Below, one piece after another: positions 7,601-15,353 of a stretch of DNA of 64,000 nucleotides. Every line of letters starts with the position of its first letter. The first letter of the stretch is position 1. A program made the position numbers and the translations under genes. Source of the DNA: DATBLE01 sp036555585 (GTDB lineage Bacteria; Actinomycetota; Thermoleophilia; Gaiellales; Gaiellaceae); assembly GCA_036555585.1 (NCBI GenBank), contig DATBLE010000001.1, positions 61,834-125,833 of the forward strand, read 5' to 3'. The notes below the pieces were generated by a model, which was given only the letters and a program-made list of their open reading frames with translations, was not told the origin of the DNA and made no database searches.

Positions 7601-10105
7601 CCGCTCGACGAATGGGAGCAACGGTCGCCGCGCCTCGAGGACATCCGCCTCTCGGCCGAGCTGGTCGAGCACCTGAACGCCCACCTCGAGTACTACCACC
7701 ACGCGGTCTGGTGGACGATGGACCCGAACCGCCGTTTCATGCTGCTGGACGGATACAGCGCGCCGAACGCCGGCGGACGCAGCGTCGCGTCCGTCGTCGA
7801 CAACACGCTGATCGGGATCGTCGGCAACTCACTGGTCATGCCGGTCGCGCGCGGCAACAAGCTCGATCCGCAGTTCAAGCTGGCCGAGGGAGTGACGCTG
7901 CTCGAGCACTACGAGCCCCAGTCGCCGGTCCCGCCGTCCCGCGTCAGCCTGCCCACGCGAGGCGTCTTCGCCGAGGCGGTCATGGGCGACTGCAACGCCT
8001 GCGAGGAGATCGACGACACCCGCTTCTGGAGATGGGAGGAGTCGCCGATCGACGAGCCGCCCGCGCTCGACGCGACCGCCATCGCCTCACGCCGTGCGGA
8101 GCCCGCCTACGGCACGCCGACTCCGTTCCCGAACCCGCTCGTCTCGATCCAGAACGCCCCGCAGGCGCCGGATCCCACCGGACTGCAGCAGGCGCTCGAG
8201 ACGGTCGCGCAGCAGTCGTTCGCGGACATCACCGGGCTCGCCGGCACGCAGGCGAACGCCGCCATGGCCTACTCGAAGGCGCTCGACACCGCCTACCAGT
8301 TCGGGAAGGAGGCCTCGACGCTCGCCCAGCAGGCTGCGATGACCAAGAACATCGGCCAGACCATGCGCGAGATCGACAAGGCCGAGAGCGGCGACAAGAT
8401 CAACAAGGACGACGCGAAGCAGCTGCGCACGTCTGCGCTCAAGACCATGGCCGGAGACCGGGCCACCGACCCGAAAGCCGCGTCGATGGCCGACCGGCTC
8501 AAGGTGCTCGACGACCAGGAGTCGAAGGGCGGAATCACGCCGGATCAGGCGATGGACCGGCGCGTCGACATCCTCAAGGGCCTCGAGCCCGAGGACGCGA
8601 CCAACCTGCAGGAGAGCACGGCCGGTGTCGAGGCGATCGACCGGATTCCGGGCGACGCGATCCAGAGCGTCAAGGCGGGAGACGTCGAGGTGCTCGCCAC
8701 CGGCGGGCTCACGGGGACCGGCGCCAAGACCGAGAAGCCGAGCGGGCTCGGCGACTCGTCGGGCCAGGCGAGCAAGAAGACGGAGCAGCTCTGGTCGGGT
8801 GCCGAGGAGCTGCTGAATGCCGCGGCCGACGGGCTCGCGAACTGGAAGGACTCGCCGAGCAAGGAGCTCTCGGACGCGATCAAGGAGTCGATCGAGGAAG
8901 CCGTGCTCGCCGCGGCGGACGACGCCACCGACAAGATCCCGCTCGTCAAGGCGTTCAAGGTGGGCGTCCAGCTGAGCCTCGCCTTCGCCGACGGGGTCGG
9001 CGGGGCCCTCGAGCAGACGAACGACGAGCTCCGGCGCACCTACCGGCCGGCGGAGCTGGTCGGAGGCGGCAGCGACGGGCTCAGCGACGCCGACGTCGAG
9101 GCGCTCCAGAGCATCCGCCGCTGGCAGCTGACCAACGTCCAGCGCGTCAACGGGATCCTCGAGGCCGGCGTCGAGGCTGTCGTCGAGAAGGCGCTCTCGA
9201 TGGCGCTGAAGTGGCTCACGGGCACCGCGGTCAAGGCGGCGAGCGGCGTCGCGAAGCAACTGGTCGGCGAGTACCTGAAGCAGTCGGGAACCGAGGCAGT
9301 GCTCGCCGACGCGCTCGACGAGCTGCGCAAGAAGGTCCCGCTCGAGCGCACGGCGTTCTACAAGAAGACCCTCACGCTCGTGATCGGGCTCTACGTCCGC
9401 CAGCTGGACGACCCGGACCTGCGCAAGGACCTCAAGCCGCTGACGAAGCTCGACCCGGACAAGCCGGTCGAGAAGATGATCCTCTCGACGCTCGCCGCCT
9501 TGCTCGTCGATCCGGTCGCCGGCAAAGTCGACGCCGGCCTGCGGGCGACGATCACCGCCAGGGCGAAGAAGCTCGTCGCCGAGCTGCGCGCGGACGGCCA
9601 GGACGTCGTCGCGGGCCAGGGCCAGACGATCTCGGCGAGCAACAAGCGCGTCACGCTGCCGCAGAGCGTCCTCACCGAGATCGAGCACGGTCCCGCCGCG
9701 GCCGAGGCCGAGGCCGCCCGGATGTTCGGGGACTTCGTCCTCGACTTCACCCAGATGCGCGACGGCACCAGGACCGCGGCCCGCACGCTCGGGCTGATGC
9801 GGCTGCGGGGTCTGACGACCGCCCTCCGAAACGACGACCAGGACCAGGTCGCCGCGATCTACAACCCGTACGTGGACGACCTGAAGCGGATCGGCTTCGC
9901 GTTCTACCGATCCGCACGCGCCAGGATCGAGACGATGTCCGGCCCGGCGAAGCAGAACGCCCTCAACTGGCTCGCAGGCGGCGTGACGTTCCAGCGCCTG
10001 GCCTTCGAGTGGGGCCAGCCACAGCCGCCGCGCTGGGAGCTGGTCGCGTACGTCTACGACGAGGAGAAGCGGACCGAGGCGCTCCAGCGAGTGGAGTCGA
10101 CGTGA
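4643..10105 (+). CDS. Giant uncharacterised multidomain protein (1820 residues)
   Basis: The ATG at 4643 follows AGGAGG at 4631-4636. There is no signal peptide. Residues 1-160 and about 170-270 look like two beta-sandwich modules of the carboxypeptidase-regulatory/transthyretin type (DAEGHFVLSLPD, RIRGRVIERNG, ADSSGYFAGDVP), separated by a proline-rich linker. A CDC pair follows at about 273. Residues 400-800 hold a distinctive core with HGHLLHYKQVWYADGYSLGD (about 466), serine/glycine-rich stretches and VANHNHCHALTIQYFEVLRH (about 640). A hydrophobic Gly/Ala segment lies near 775-805. DCNACEE occurs at about 1115. The last 650 residues are mostly helical and charged. I recognise no enzyme family. 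The HNHCH cluster and paired cysteines suggest metal binding. Confidence 0.85.
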   Translation: MALLFSGKLVSSAQDPPPFTGCRVEALYEFRAPAVQTATAPGSLTDDLSLAAHHARVSEALERGDLVEAGAVPAPTAVAPPPEPPPAAPAPGRASALCDAEGHFVLSLPDRKDITSEKVRFLAFSPLGRLIGEKELVAATLSDSTSIDVLKFGPTVLDPPEPTVSTVRRIRGRVIERNGRQLPTGLQVLLLASETADGPSTDEETFSPILVAKADSSGYFAGDVPSTKFHRVAGLVGGIPGEHVVRLEDSLVPLSVPIVVELPEGPETAAKDDCDCSTSAIPHTPTQENIADTPGVFSADLGTGQCIRFNVPNRAIEEFNFYSVVRTTEPDIVGLTTGTGGNGSGSGRATRVLLDAPATEETVAPGRAMIRGEEAAPEGNGDTGTRTLALATRADDGGARDRYELELARSRVRVDDELRLYAHPPDIYTQRGVQRPPGRVPLDGRAPVDWDSTPTFYEAASIAHGHLLHYKQVWYADGYSLGDLLYSLPLAPGQKKLISVVDWERREQASRDELTSAGESLDSTLTRDRDLSEVVSATLSESARGGSRNTTTGVGVGTGAAGNGSYQQFNFGALLGVSGGVGESDSSAFQDSSRNLSGSSLQTLRDRTLQASAAVRNLRSTIVQTARQGEAVRATTEVVANHNHCHALTIQYFEVLRHFKVGHELADVQECLFVPLPMTEFDRPKVLRWRQSLSPYLQRPELGAAFDATRRVETLWSEVDTPQGRYADETVTAIFGELTLTIIIPLPPFPEKPKPKPEDTAADTAAAVGKALSPTEGFFGAVLAIATGGASLIAGAATSAATDAVKATTQGARALAESLLDEPSAEERYARFQQEVMPSAAVGFVDELELYALVGANEVKLSGADFTLVSNYQPGTPLLVSVRGHLTTPVRRGDISAIVIKSAAPLPSGCRAIVNSASLRYQTTLFRHGLVTDDRVNDDIDLPVVAYTGLPETPTPPLLPPGFPTDWVPVPGMTPLRAGNGAILYTPLDEWEQRSPRLEDIRLSAELVEHLNAHLEYYHHAVWWTMDPNRRFMLLDGYSAPNAGGRSVASVVDNTLIGIVGNSLVMPVARGNKLDPQFKLAEGVTLLEHYEPQSPVPPSRVSLPTRGVFAEAVMGDCNACEEIDDTRFWRWEESPIDEPPALDATAIASRRAEPAYGTPTPFPNPLVSIQNAPQAPDPTGLQQALETVAQQSFADITGLAGTQANAAMAYSKALDTAYQFGKEASTLAQQAAMTKNIGQTMREIDKAESGDKINKDDAKQLRTSALKTMAGDRATDPKAASMADRLKVLDDQESKGGITPDQAMDRRVDILKGLEPEDATNLQESTAGVEAIDRIPGDAIQSVKAGDVEVLATGGLTGTGAKTEKPSGLGDSSGQASKKTEQLWSGAEELLNAAADGLANWKDSPSKELSDAIKESIEEAVLAAADDATDKIPLVKAFKVGVQLSLAFADGVGGALEQTNDELRRTYRPAELVGGGSDGLSDADVEALQSIRRWQLTNVQRVNGILEAGVEAVVEKALSMALKWLTGTAVKAASGVAKQLVGEYLKQSGTEAVLADALDELRKKVPLERTAFYKKTLTLVIGLYVRQLDDPDLRKDLKPLTKLDPDKPVEKMILSTLAALLVDPVAGKVDAGLRATITARAKKLVAELRADGQDVVAGQGQTISASNKRVTLPQSVLTEIEHGPAAAEAEAARMFGDFVLDFTQMRDGTRTAARTLGLMRLRGLTTALRNDDQDQVAAIYNPYVDDLKRIGFAFYRSARARIETMSGPAKQNALNWLAGGVTFQRLAFEWGQPQPPRWELVAYVYDEEKRTEALQRVEST

Positions 10106-10203
10106 GGTCGTCCCTCGCAGATCTCGTGGAGAGGCCGTGAGGTCGAGCGATCGTCGCGTCTCTGACAGGTGACGTCGTCGCGGCCGTCGCCGCTCTCGTC
10201 GGC

Positions 10204-10641
10204 GTGCTGGTCACGGCGATCGTCACCTACACGCAGACGCGCCGCCGCCTGCTCGACGACCTGACCCACGACTACGACCTCGCCCTGCGCTCGAACCGTG
10301 TCGAGGTGTACCCCGGCTTGTGGCACCTGACCGAGGCCCTGCCGCGGTACGGGAAGCAGCGTCCGGTGACGATCTCCGACCTGCGCGAGCTGATCGAGAA
10401 CCTGCGGGCCTGGTACTTCGAGCGCGGCGGCCTCTTCATGTCACCCGACAGCCGCGACGCCTACTTCGCCTTCCAGCAGGAGCTCACGGCGGCGACACAG
10501 GACGGCGAGCCGTACGAGACGATCGACCAAGCGACCCGCGAGCGTCTGCGCGAGTCCGGAAGCTCCCTCCGCGGCACCCTCACCGAGGACATCCGCAGCC
10601 GCGAACGCACCGTGCTGGGAGAGGGCAGGCGACAGGCGTAG
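10204..10641 (+). CDS. Small membrane-anchored protein of unknown function
   Basis: A 145-residue product from a GTG at 10204. The open frame continues upstream to a stop at 10138-10140, and the codons from 10171 extend the hydrophobic helix (DVVAAVAALVGVLVTAIVTY), so the real start is probably an unusual codon such as CTG at 10162, giving one N-terminal membrane helix. The soluble part is helical and charged (RRRLLDDLTHDYDLALRSNR, ISDLRELIENLRAWYFERGG) and resembles no family I can name. It follows the 1820-residue gene by about 100 bases and precedes tRNA-Thr. Confidence 0.65.
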   Translation: MLVTAIVTYTQTRRRLLDDLTHDYDLALRSNRVEVYPGLWHLTEALPRYGKQRPVTISDLRELIENLRAWYFERGGLFMSPDSRDAYFAFQQELTAATQDGEPYETIDQATRERLRESGSSLRGTLTEDIRSRERTVLGEGRRQA

Positions 10642-10696
10642 CCGGCCGCCCCAGGCGATCAGGGGCCGCCTGCAAAGCGGCTACAGTAGGGCGGTT

Positions 10697-10769
10697 GCCC
10701 TCTTAGCTCAGTTGGTAGAGCACCTCCATGGTAAGGAGGGGGTCGACGGTTCGAGTCCGTCAGAGGGCT
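10697..10769 (+). tRNA. tRNA-Thr (anticodon GGU)
   Basis: The acceptor arms GCCCTCT (10697-10703) and AGAGGGC (10762-10768) pair fully, followed by discriminator T at 10769. The D arm TAGCTCAGTTGGTAGAGCA, the anticodon stem-loop CCTCC-ATGGTAA-GGAGG with anticodon GGT, and the T arm GACGG-TTCGAGT-CCGTC are all intact. Length is 73 nt without CCA. Pieces of this gene recur at 15354 and 28082, suggesting use as an integration site. Confidence 0.97.
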
Positions 10770-10799
10770 CTGAAGCTCCTGCAAATCCGCACCTCATAA

Positions 10800-10842
10800 G
10801 CAACGAGGGACCTCGTTGCCGTAACGAGTCGTGAGGTCCCTC
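10800..10842. terminator. Overlapping alternative hairpins downstream of tRNA-Thr
   Basis: GCAACGAG (10800-10807) pairs with CTCGTTGC (10812-10819) around four bases. Alternatively GAGGGACCTC (10805-10814) pairs with GAGGTCCCTC (10833-10842). The two stems share bases and exclude each other. The site lies between tRNA-Thr and the convergent glyoxalase-fold gene, so bidirectional termination is the simplest role. An attenuator-like switch has no gene to serve here. Confidence 0.45.
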
Positions 10843-10899
10843 GCTAGGGAGGGGTCGAACGTGGGCGAGATCCGGTGCGCCCAGCCGAGACATTCGGCT

Positions 10900-11319
10900 T
10901 CAGTTCTCGTAGTGGAACATCGGGATGTACGAGATGCCCACGATCGCGCCCTCCGGCGATTGCAGCCTCGCAACGGTCTGACCCCATGGTTCCTCCCGCG
11001 GTTGATGCAGCAGTTCGTATCCGGCTTGCTCGAGTTCCTGTGCTGCCGGACCCACTGCCGTGGCTTCCCCAACGTCGAATTCGATGCTGAGCTGCGGCAC
11101 GGGACGATCCACCGGCCACTCAGCGGTGCCAAAGCACGCCTCAGCCGCATGGGACAGCGGCCAGATGCCGAACGACCTGCAACCAGCGATCTCTTCGCTG
11201 TGGTGATAGCCGTCGCCACGGCCGTCGAGCGGCAGCCCAAGCGCACCGACATATAGCTCGCGACTGGCCGATGGATCGGGCGCGATCACCGCCACGGTCG
11301 ATAGGAACTCGATGTTCAC
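10900..11319 (-). CDS. VOC (glyoxalase/bleomycin-resistance fold) protein
   Basis: A 139-residue protein starting at GTG 11319, preceded by AGGAGG. It begins NIEFLSTVAVIAPDPSASRE, then has LYVGALGLPL and ends with the strand pattern ARLQSPEGAIVGISYIPMFH, the paired beta-alpha-beta-beta-beta arrangement of the vicinal oxygen chelate superfamily. Members bind divalent metal or small ligands as glyoxalases, dioxygenases or resistance proteins; no substrate can be assigned. It is the first gene downstream of tRNA-Thr and faces it. Confidence 0.8.
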   Translation of the reverse strand: MNIEFLSTVAVIAPDPSASRELYVGALGLPLDGRGDGYHHSEEIAGCRSFGIWPLSHAAEACFGTAEWPVDRPVPQLSIEFDVGEATAVGPAAQELEQAGYELLHQPREEPWGQTVARLQSPEGAIVGISYIPMFHYEN

Positions 11320-11513
11320 GTCGCCTCCTGGTTGCGTGCGGTGGTGGACGATCGAGATCTTGCGCACGCCGGCTTCGTGTGTCGAACTCCAGACCCGGGG
11401 TAGTCGTTCGAACGCAACCTGCAGAAGACGCTCGACGAGATCGCCCGCCGAGGCTCGTGACACCCCAACTCTGCAAGGCCAGCGACGGCAGGACAGCCCG
11501 CTAGCAGCGAAGG

Positions 11514-12080
11514 ATGACGATGCGGACACTCGCAATCACCGAGAACATCACCGTCGACGGCTCGATCGAGATGCTCACCAACTGGTTCGACCCGCAAAGA
11601 CAGGGCGACGCCGACAAGAGCGATCTGCTCGAGGAAGAGCAGCGCCAGGGCCGTGAGGCCGACGCGCTGCTCGTCGGCCGACGCACATTCGAGGCGTTCC
11701 GCGAGTACTGGCCGAAACAGACGAACGATAGGACCGGCATCACCGAGTACCTCAACCGGGTGCAGAAATACGTCGTCTCGTCGACGCTCACAGATCCCCG
11801 ATGGGAAAACTCGACGGTGTTGACCGGCGACCCCGTCGAGAACGTGACCAGGCTCAAACAGCAAGACGGGCGCGAGATCGTGCTCACCGGAAGCATCTCG
11901 CTGGCGCACGCGATGATCGAGGCAGGGCTCGTCGACGAGTACCGGCTCTTCGTCTACCCGACCGTTCAGGGTGAGGGCCGTCGGCTCTTCCCCGACGGCT
12001 ACGAGCTTTCCCGCCTGAGGCTCCTGGACTCGAAGGCCTTCCGGAGTGGAGTCACCTTGCAGCGCTATGCCCCGGCCTAA
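11514..12080 (+). CDS. Dihydrofolate reductase-like (RibD C-terminal domain) protein
   Basis: A 188-residue protein of the RibD-C/dihydrofolate reductase fold, a family of NADPH-dependent reductases of mostly unknown substrate. Visible are the first strand with ITVDGSIEM, the nucleotide-site stretch ADALLVGRRTFEAFREYW, KYVVSSTL and IVLTGSISLAHAMIEAGLVDEYR followed by GEGRRLFPDG. The ATG at 11514 is used; an in-frame ATG at 11520 has a better-spaced GAAGGA. It is one of three intact RibD-C genes in the window, the next lying only 109 bases downstream on the other strand. Confidence 0.85.
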   Translation: MTMRTLAITENITVDGSIEMLTNWFDPQRQGDADKSDLLEEEQRQGREADALLVGRRTFEAFREYWPKQTNDRTGITEYLNRVQKYVVSSTLTDPRWENSTVLTGDPVENVTRLKQQDGREIVLTGSISLAHAMIEAGLVDEYRLFVYPTVQGEGRRLFPDGYELSRLRLLDSKAFRSGVTLQRYAPA

Positions 12081-12188
12081 CGAGGCGGCCTGTACCAAGA
12101 GCGCAGCGTCTGGCCGACGGTCCCCTTCGACGAACGCGAGCGGCGACGTCACGGCGGAGTTGACGGAGTGCCGTACGTCGGCTCACGG

Positions 12189-12761
12189 TCACGTCGGCTG
12201 AAAGACGTGCATTGCGGCGCTGGAAAACGTCTTCGATTCGGTTAGCTTCAGTATCGCCGGGGCCGGAAGGTCTTTGAACAGGGGCTCTCCCTTCGCGACT
12301 GCCACCGGATGGGTGGTTAGCCGGTACTCATCGATGAGACCCTGCCGGGCCAGGGACTGAGCAAACGAGGCTCCACCCCAGGCGATGAGGTCCTTGTCGG
12401 ACTCGCGCTTCAGCTTGGCGATCTCCGCTGCGAGGTCACCTCGGGCGATCCGCGACTCCGGCCAGTCCGCACGCTCGAGGCTCTTCGAGAAGACGATCTT
12501 CGGGATCTCGTTCATCGGCGCCGCGTACTCGTGCTTCGACGTCGGCCAGAACGAGGCCATCTCGACATATGTGTTTCGCCCCATCAGATGTGCGCCGGCC
12601 TCCCAGATCCACTCCAGCTTGGTCTTCGTGAGCTCGGGGTCTTCGGGTGGAAGCTCTCCTCCCTCCATCACAGGTGACAGACCGCTGCCATTCGGAACGG
12701 CGACGAAGCCGTCGAGCGAGATGCCCATCATGAGAACAATCCGTGCTGCGCCTTCGGCCAT
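12189..12761 (-). CDS. Dihydrofolate reductase-like (RibD C-terminal domain) protein
   Basis: A 190-residue RibD-C-type reductase, convergent with the previous one. It has the start strand VLMMGISLDGFVA, AGAHLMGRNTYVEMASFW, KIVFSKSLE and LIAWGGASFAQSLARQGLIDEYR. The ATG at 12761 is preceded by AGGGAG. Sequence details differ clearly from the 11514 gene, so they are not recent duplicates. These proteins commonly sit near VOC and cyclase genes in actinobacteria; the physiological substrate is unknown. Confidence 0.85.
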   Translation of the reverse strand: MAEGAARIVLMMGISLDGFVAVPNGSGLSPVMEGGELPPEDPELTKTKLEWIWEAGAHLMGRNTYVEMASFWPTSKHEYAAPMNEIPKIVFSKSLERADWPESRIARGDLAAEIAKLKRESDKDLIAWGGASFAQSLARQGLIDEYRLTTHPVAVAKGEPLFKDLPAPAILKLTESKTFSSAAMHVFQPT

Positions 12762-12937
12762 GTCGTGCTCCCTTGGTCGACCTATTCGTCTACCTAGTTC
12801 TCCTGCCTCGAAACCGAGCCACTGTCGCGGCCCAACACACGGCTTGGCATCTCGAGCGGGTGTATCTCGGAAAGGCGCGACGGCCACGGTATCGTCGGGA
12901 GATTGCGGAGAGCGCATTCCTGCCAGCGTGAGCGCCG

Positions 12938-13801
12938 ATGAGCCGCATCGAGGTCCGTGACCTCGGCGAGCCGGAAGCCGTCGTGCGCTATCCGCTCGGG
13001 ACATCCAACCAGGTTCGCCTGGCACACACGGTGGTCACCCGCCACGTCCTTCAGCCGGGCTGGAGCTGGGAGGAGCACGCTCGGCCAACGGTCGCAACCG
13101 ATTCGTGCGAGCTCTATCACCGCGGGGTCGTCCTGAGCGGACGGATGGGGGTTCGCACCGACGAGGGGGAGCAGCTCGTGATCGGCCCCAACCAGGTCTT
13201 CGACCTCCCACCGGGACACGTGACCTGGGTGGAAGGCGACGAGGAGCTCGTGATGATCGACTGGGCCGGCGGCGCCGGGTTCGGCACACAGCCGGGCGAG
13301 AGAGCGCGAGCGCTGGCATCGATCCTGTTCACCGACATCGTCGCCTCCACCGCGCTCGCGCGCGACGCCGGCGACGCATCGTGGAAACGAACCCTGGCCA
13401 TGCACGACGACGTCGTCAGGAGCGTGCTGGCCGGGTTCGGCGGTCGAGAGATCGAGACCGCCGGCGACTCGTTCCTGGTCGTCTTCGGCAGCGCCGAAGG
13501 CGCTGTCCGCTGCGGGCTGGCACTCGTCCCAGCCCTCGATGCGATCCGGCTTCCGATCCGGGTCGCCGTCCACAGCGGCGAGGTGGTCATGGCCGACGAT
13601 CACGTTCGAGGGCTGGCGGTGCACGCCGCGGCCCGGATACTGGACCGGGCGGGATCCGGCGAAGTCCTGGTGTCGGCCACGACCCGCGACCTTGCCGAAG
13701 GCGCCACCGGGCTCACGTTTCAACCTCGAGGCCGACACCGTCTCGAGGGCCTGGAGCGAGAATACGAGCTGTTCGCCGCGGCGACTCTTGCCGCATCCTG
13801 A
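12938..13801 (+). CDS. Cupin-class III nucleotide cyclase fusion
   Basis: A 287-residue fusion. Residues 1-120 are a cupin-like sensor (TRHVLQPGWSWEEHARP, VLSGRMGVRTDEGEQLVIGP, LPPGHVTWVEGDEE). Residues 125-285 are a class III adenylate/guanylate cyclase domain with both metal aspartates (LFTDIVAST and ETAGDSFLVVF) and the end pattern GEVLVSATTRDL. The usual substrate-binding Lys before TxGD is Glu (IETAGD), and the Asn of VNxAAR is His (AVHAAARIL), so activity or base choice may be altered. Input sensing by the cupin domain is inference. It has its own intergenic region and no obvious partner. Confidence 0.85.
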   Translation: MSRIEVRDLGEPEAVVRYPLGTSNQVRLAHTVVTRHVLQPGWSWEEHARPTVATDSCELYHRGVVLSGRMGVRTDEGEQLVIGPNQVFDLPPGHVTWVEGDEELVMIDWAGGAGFGTQPGERARALASILFTDIVASTALARDAGDASWKRTLAMHDDVVRSVLAGFGGREIETAGDSFLVVFGSAEGAVRCGLALVPALDAIRLPIRVAVHSGEVVMADDHVRGLAVHAAARILDRAGSGEVLVSATTRDLAEGATGLTFQPRGRHRLEGLEREYELFAAATLAAS

Positions 13802-13871
13802 AGAACCGCACGGGTCGAGTCTGCGGCGGGGGAACGGGGCGAATTGCGCCTTGTCGAAGAGATCTGCAGGC

Positions 13872-14522
13872 TCAGCGCGTCTCGGAGGCGTACGCCGCGA
13901 GCCTCGTCGCCAACTCGAGCGGACGGCTGAGGCTGATGTAGTGGCCTCCGTCCATCTCGTCGGGCTCGACGCCGAGGCGGTCGCGGGCGTGGCGTCGTGC
14001 CCATGCGGGTGGAAACATTCGGTCGTCGCGGCACAGGAGATACCTTGTCGGCGTTTCGGGCCAGGCCTCGAGCGGCCATGGCTGTTGGAGCGCCTTCGAA
14101 GCTTCGTTGCGTTGTCGTCGCCTCGCTTCGGCCGCCAGCTCCGGCGGAACATCGTGGTAGAAGACGTCTTCGCACCCGCTCTCCTCGTAGCCGACGTTCG
14201 CCCACCAGTCTGTGAAGAGCTCCCCGGGCGCGGGGATCATCGCTGCGACGAGGACGAGCAGGTCGATGGGGATCCGAACGCAGACGAGCGGCGCCGTGAA
14301 GGCGCCGAGGGAGTGGCCGACGACCACGACTCGGCGACGGCCGTCGACTAGTCGCACGACCGCGTCGGTATACGCCTCCCAACCGGCCGACTCGTCCTCG
14401 ATCGGGAGATCGACGGCGACAGCGTCGTGCCCGCGCTCGTGCAACGCCGGCGCCACCAGGTGCCAGTCCCACGCGCTCCCGCCACCTCCGTGGATGAGCG
14501 CGAACGTCGCCACCGCGGCCAC
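13872..14522 (-). CDS. Alpha/beta-fold hydrolase
   Basis: A protein of about 216 residues. It opens with VATFALIHGGGGSAWDWHLV (oxyanion-hole region), has the nucleophile elbow VVVGHSLGAFTAP, an acidic residue in RYLLCRDDRMFPP and the catalytic His in MDGGHYISLSRP. This matches small esterases of the salicylate-esterase/MenH-like type. The start is uncertain: GTG at 14522 and GTG at 14513 are both plausible and neither has a clear Shine-Dalgarno sequence. It converges on the cupin-cyclase gene. Confidence 0.8.
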   Translation of the reverse strand: MAAVATFALIHGGGGSAWDWHLVAPALHERGHDAVAVDLPIEDESAGWEAYTDAVVRLVDGRRRVVVVGHSLGAFTAPLVCVRIPIDLLVLVAAMIPAPGELFTDWWANVGYEESGCEDVFYHDVPPELAAEARRRQRNEASKALQQPWPLEAWPETPTRYLLCRDDRMFPPAWARRHARDRLGVEPDEMDGGHYISLSRPLELATRLAAYASETR

Positions 14523-14674
14523 GCTACCCGAGGTCGGCGTGCCGGGCCCTCGCTCGGATAGAGCGGCCACGAGTCAACGTGATTCGCAACCAGCAGGCGC
14601 CTGTTCCTTCAGAGCACCGATGAGTTCCGCAGGGCGGGCCGGTCTGAACTACGACCGACTCGGAAGGAGACGAG

Positions 14675-14818
14675 ATGGGCACGATGATCGTGAACGCGTC
14701 TCTCGCGCTCGGCGGGACCGCCCGGGCTGGCGGCGAAGTGATGCGTAAAACCGGCGCCGAGCGGTCATCATCAGCATCCACGGAGGAAGGAGACCGGAAA
14801 TGGCTACCGACACGATGA
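14675..14818 (+). pseudogene. Possible N-terminal remnant of a RibD-C-type gene
   Basis: A 47-codon frame with a good ribosome site (GGAAGGAG before ATG 14675) begins MGTMIVNASLALGG, which resembles the first strand of dihydrofolate-reductase-like proteins (family pattern of the type VNASMSLDG). The similarity then stops, and the frame runs into the next gene's start and ends at 14818. I read it as the left-over start of a deleted gene, or less likely a short leader peptide for the gene at 14800. Confidence 0.3.
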
Positions 14819-15300
14819 TCACCTGCCTGTGGTTCGACCGGGGCGAAGCCCGCAAGGCGGCGGAGTTCTACGCCTCCGTCTTTCCGGACAGTCAGGTCGG
14901 CGCCGCCCACAAGGCACCGTCGGACTTCCCCGGCGGCGAGGAGGGCAACGAACTGACCGTCGAGTTCAGCGTGCTCGGCCAGAAGTTCGTCGGCCTCAAC
15001 GGCGGCCCCACCTTCACGCCGAACGAAGCGGTCAGCTTCATGGTGGTTACCGAGGATCAGGCCGAGACCGACCGCTACTGGAACGCGATCGTCGACAACG
15101 GCGGCGAGGAGAGCGCCTGCGGCTGGTGCAAGGACCAATGGGGCTTCTCCTGGCAGATCACGCCCCGCGTCCTGCTCGACGCCACCACCAGCCCTGACAC
15201 AGCAGCGGCCAAACGCGCCTTCGACGCGATGATGCCCATGCAGAAGATCGACGTCGCCACGATCGAAGCGGCCCTCAGAGGGGAGACCGTCGACGCGTAA
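14800..15300 (+). CDS. VOC family protein of the PhnB/3-demethylubiquinone methyltransferase-like group
   Basis: A 166-residue protein beginning TMITCLWFDRGEARKAAEFY and continuing SVFPDSQVG, EEGNELTVEFSVLGQKFVGL and CGWCKDQWGFSWQITPRVL. This is the PhnB-like branch of the vicinal oxygen chelate fold, often mislabelled methyltransferase. GGAGGAAGGAG precedes the ATG. The function is unknown; relatives are small-molecule binding or isomerising proteins. It is transcribed away from the hydrolase upstream. Confidence 0.85.
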   Translation: MATDTMITCLWFDRGEARKAAEFYASVFPDSQVGAAHKAPSDFPGGEEGNELTVEFSVLGQKFVGLNGGPTFTPNEAVSFMVVTEDQAETDRYWNAIVDNGGEESACGWCKDQWGFSWQITPRVLLDATTSPDTAAAKRAFDAMMPMQKIDVATIEAALRGETVDA

Positions 15301-15353
15301 GCCACCGGCGGCTGCTGCGTGCCGCGGCTTGCGACCGCTTGCCGATCGAGGCG

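Noticed and set aside
3542..7702. A 1386-codon open frame on the minus strand
   Set aside because: It runs antisense through the BTAD and giant-protein genes, has Arg/Gly/Asp-rich low-complexity composition typical of GC-rich shadow frames, and crosses two well-supported plus-strand genes.
4582..10140. A second very long plus-strand frame overlapping the 1820-residue gene
   Set aside because: Composition is dominated by Arg, Gly, Ala and Pro with no domain pattern, while the other frame has AGGAGG, balanced composition and recognisable modules.
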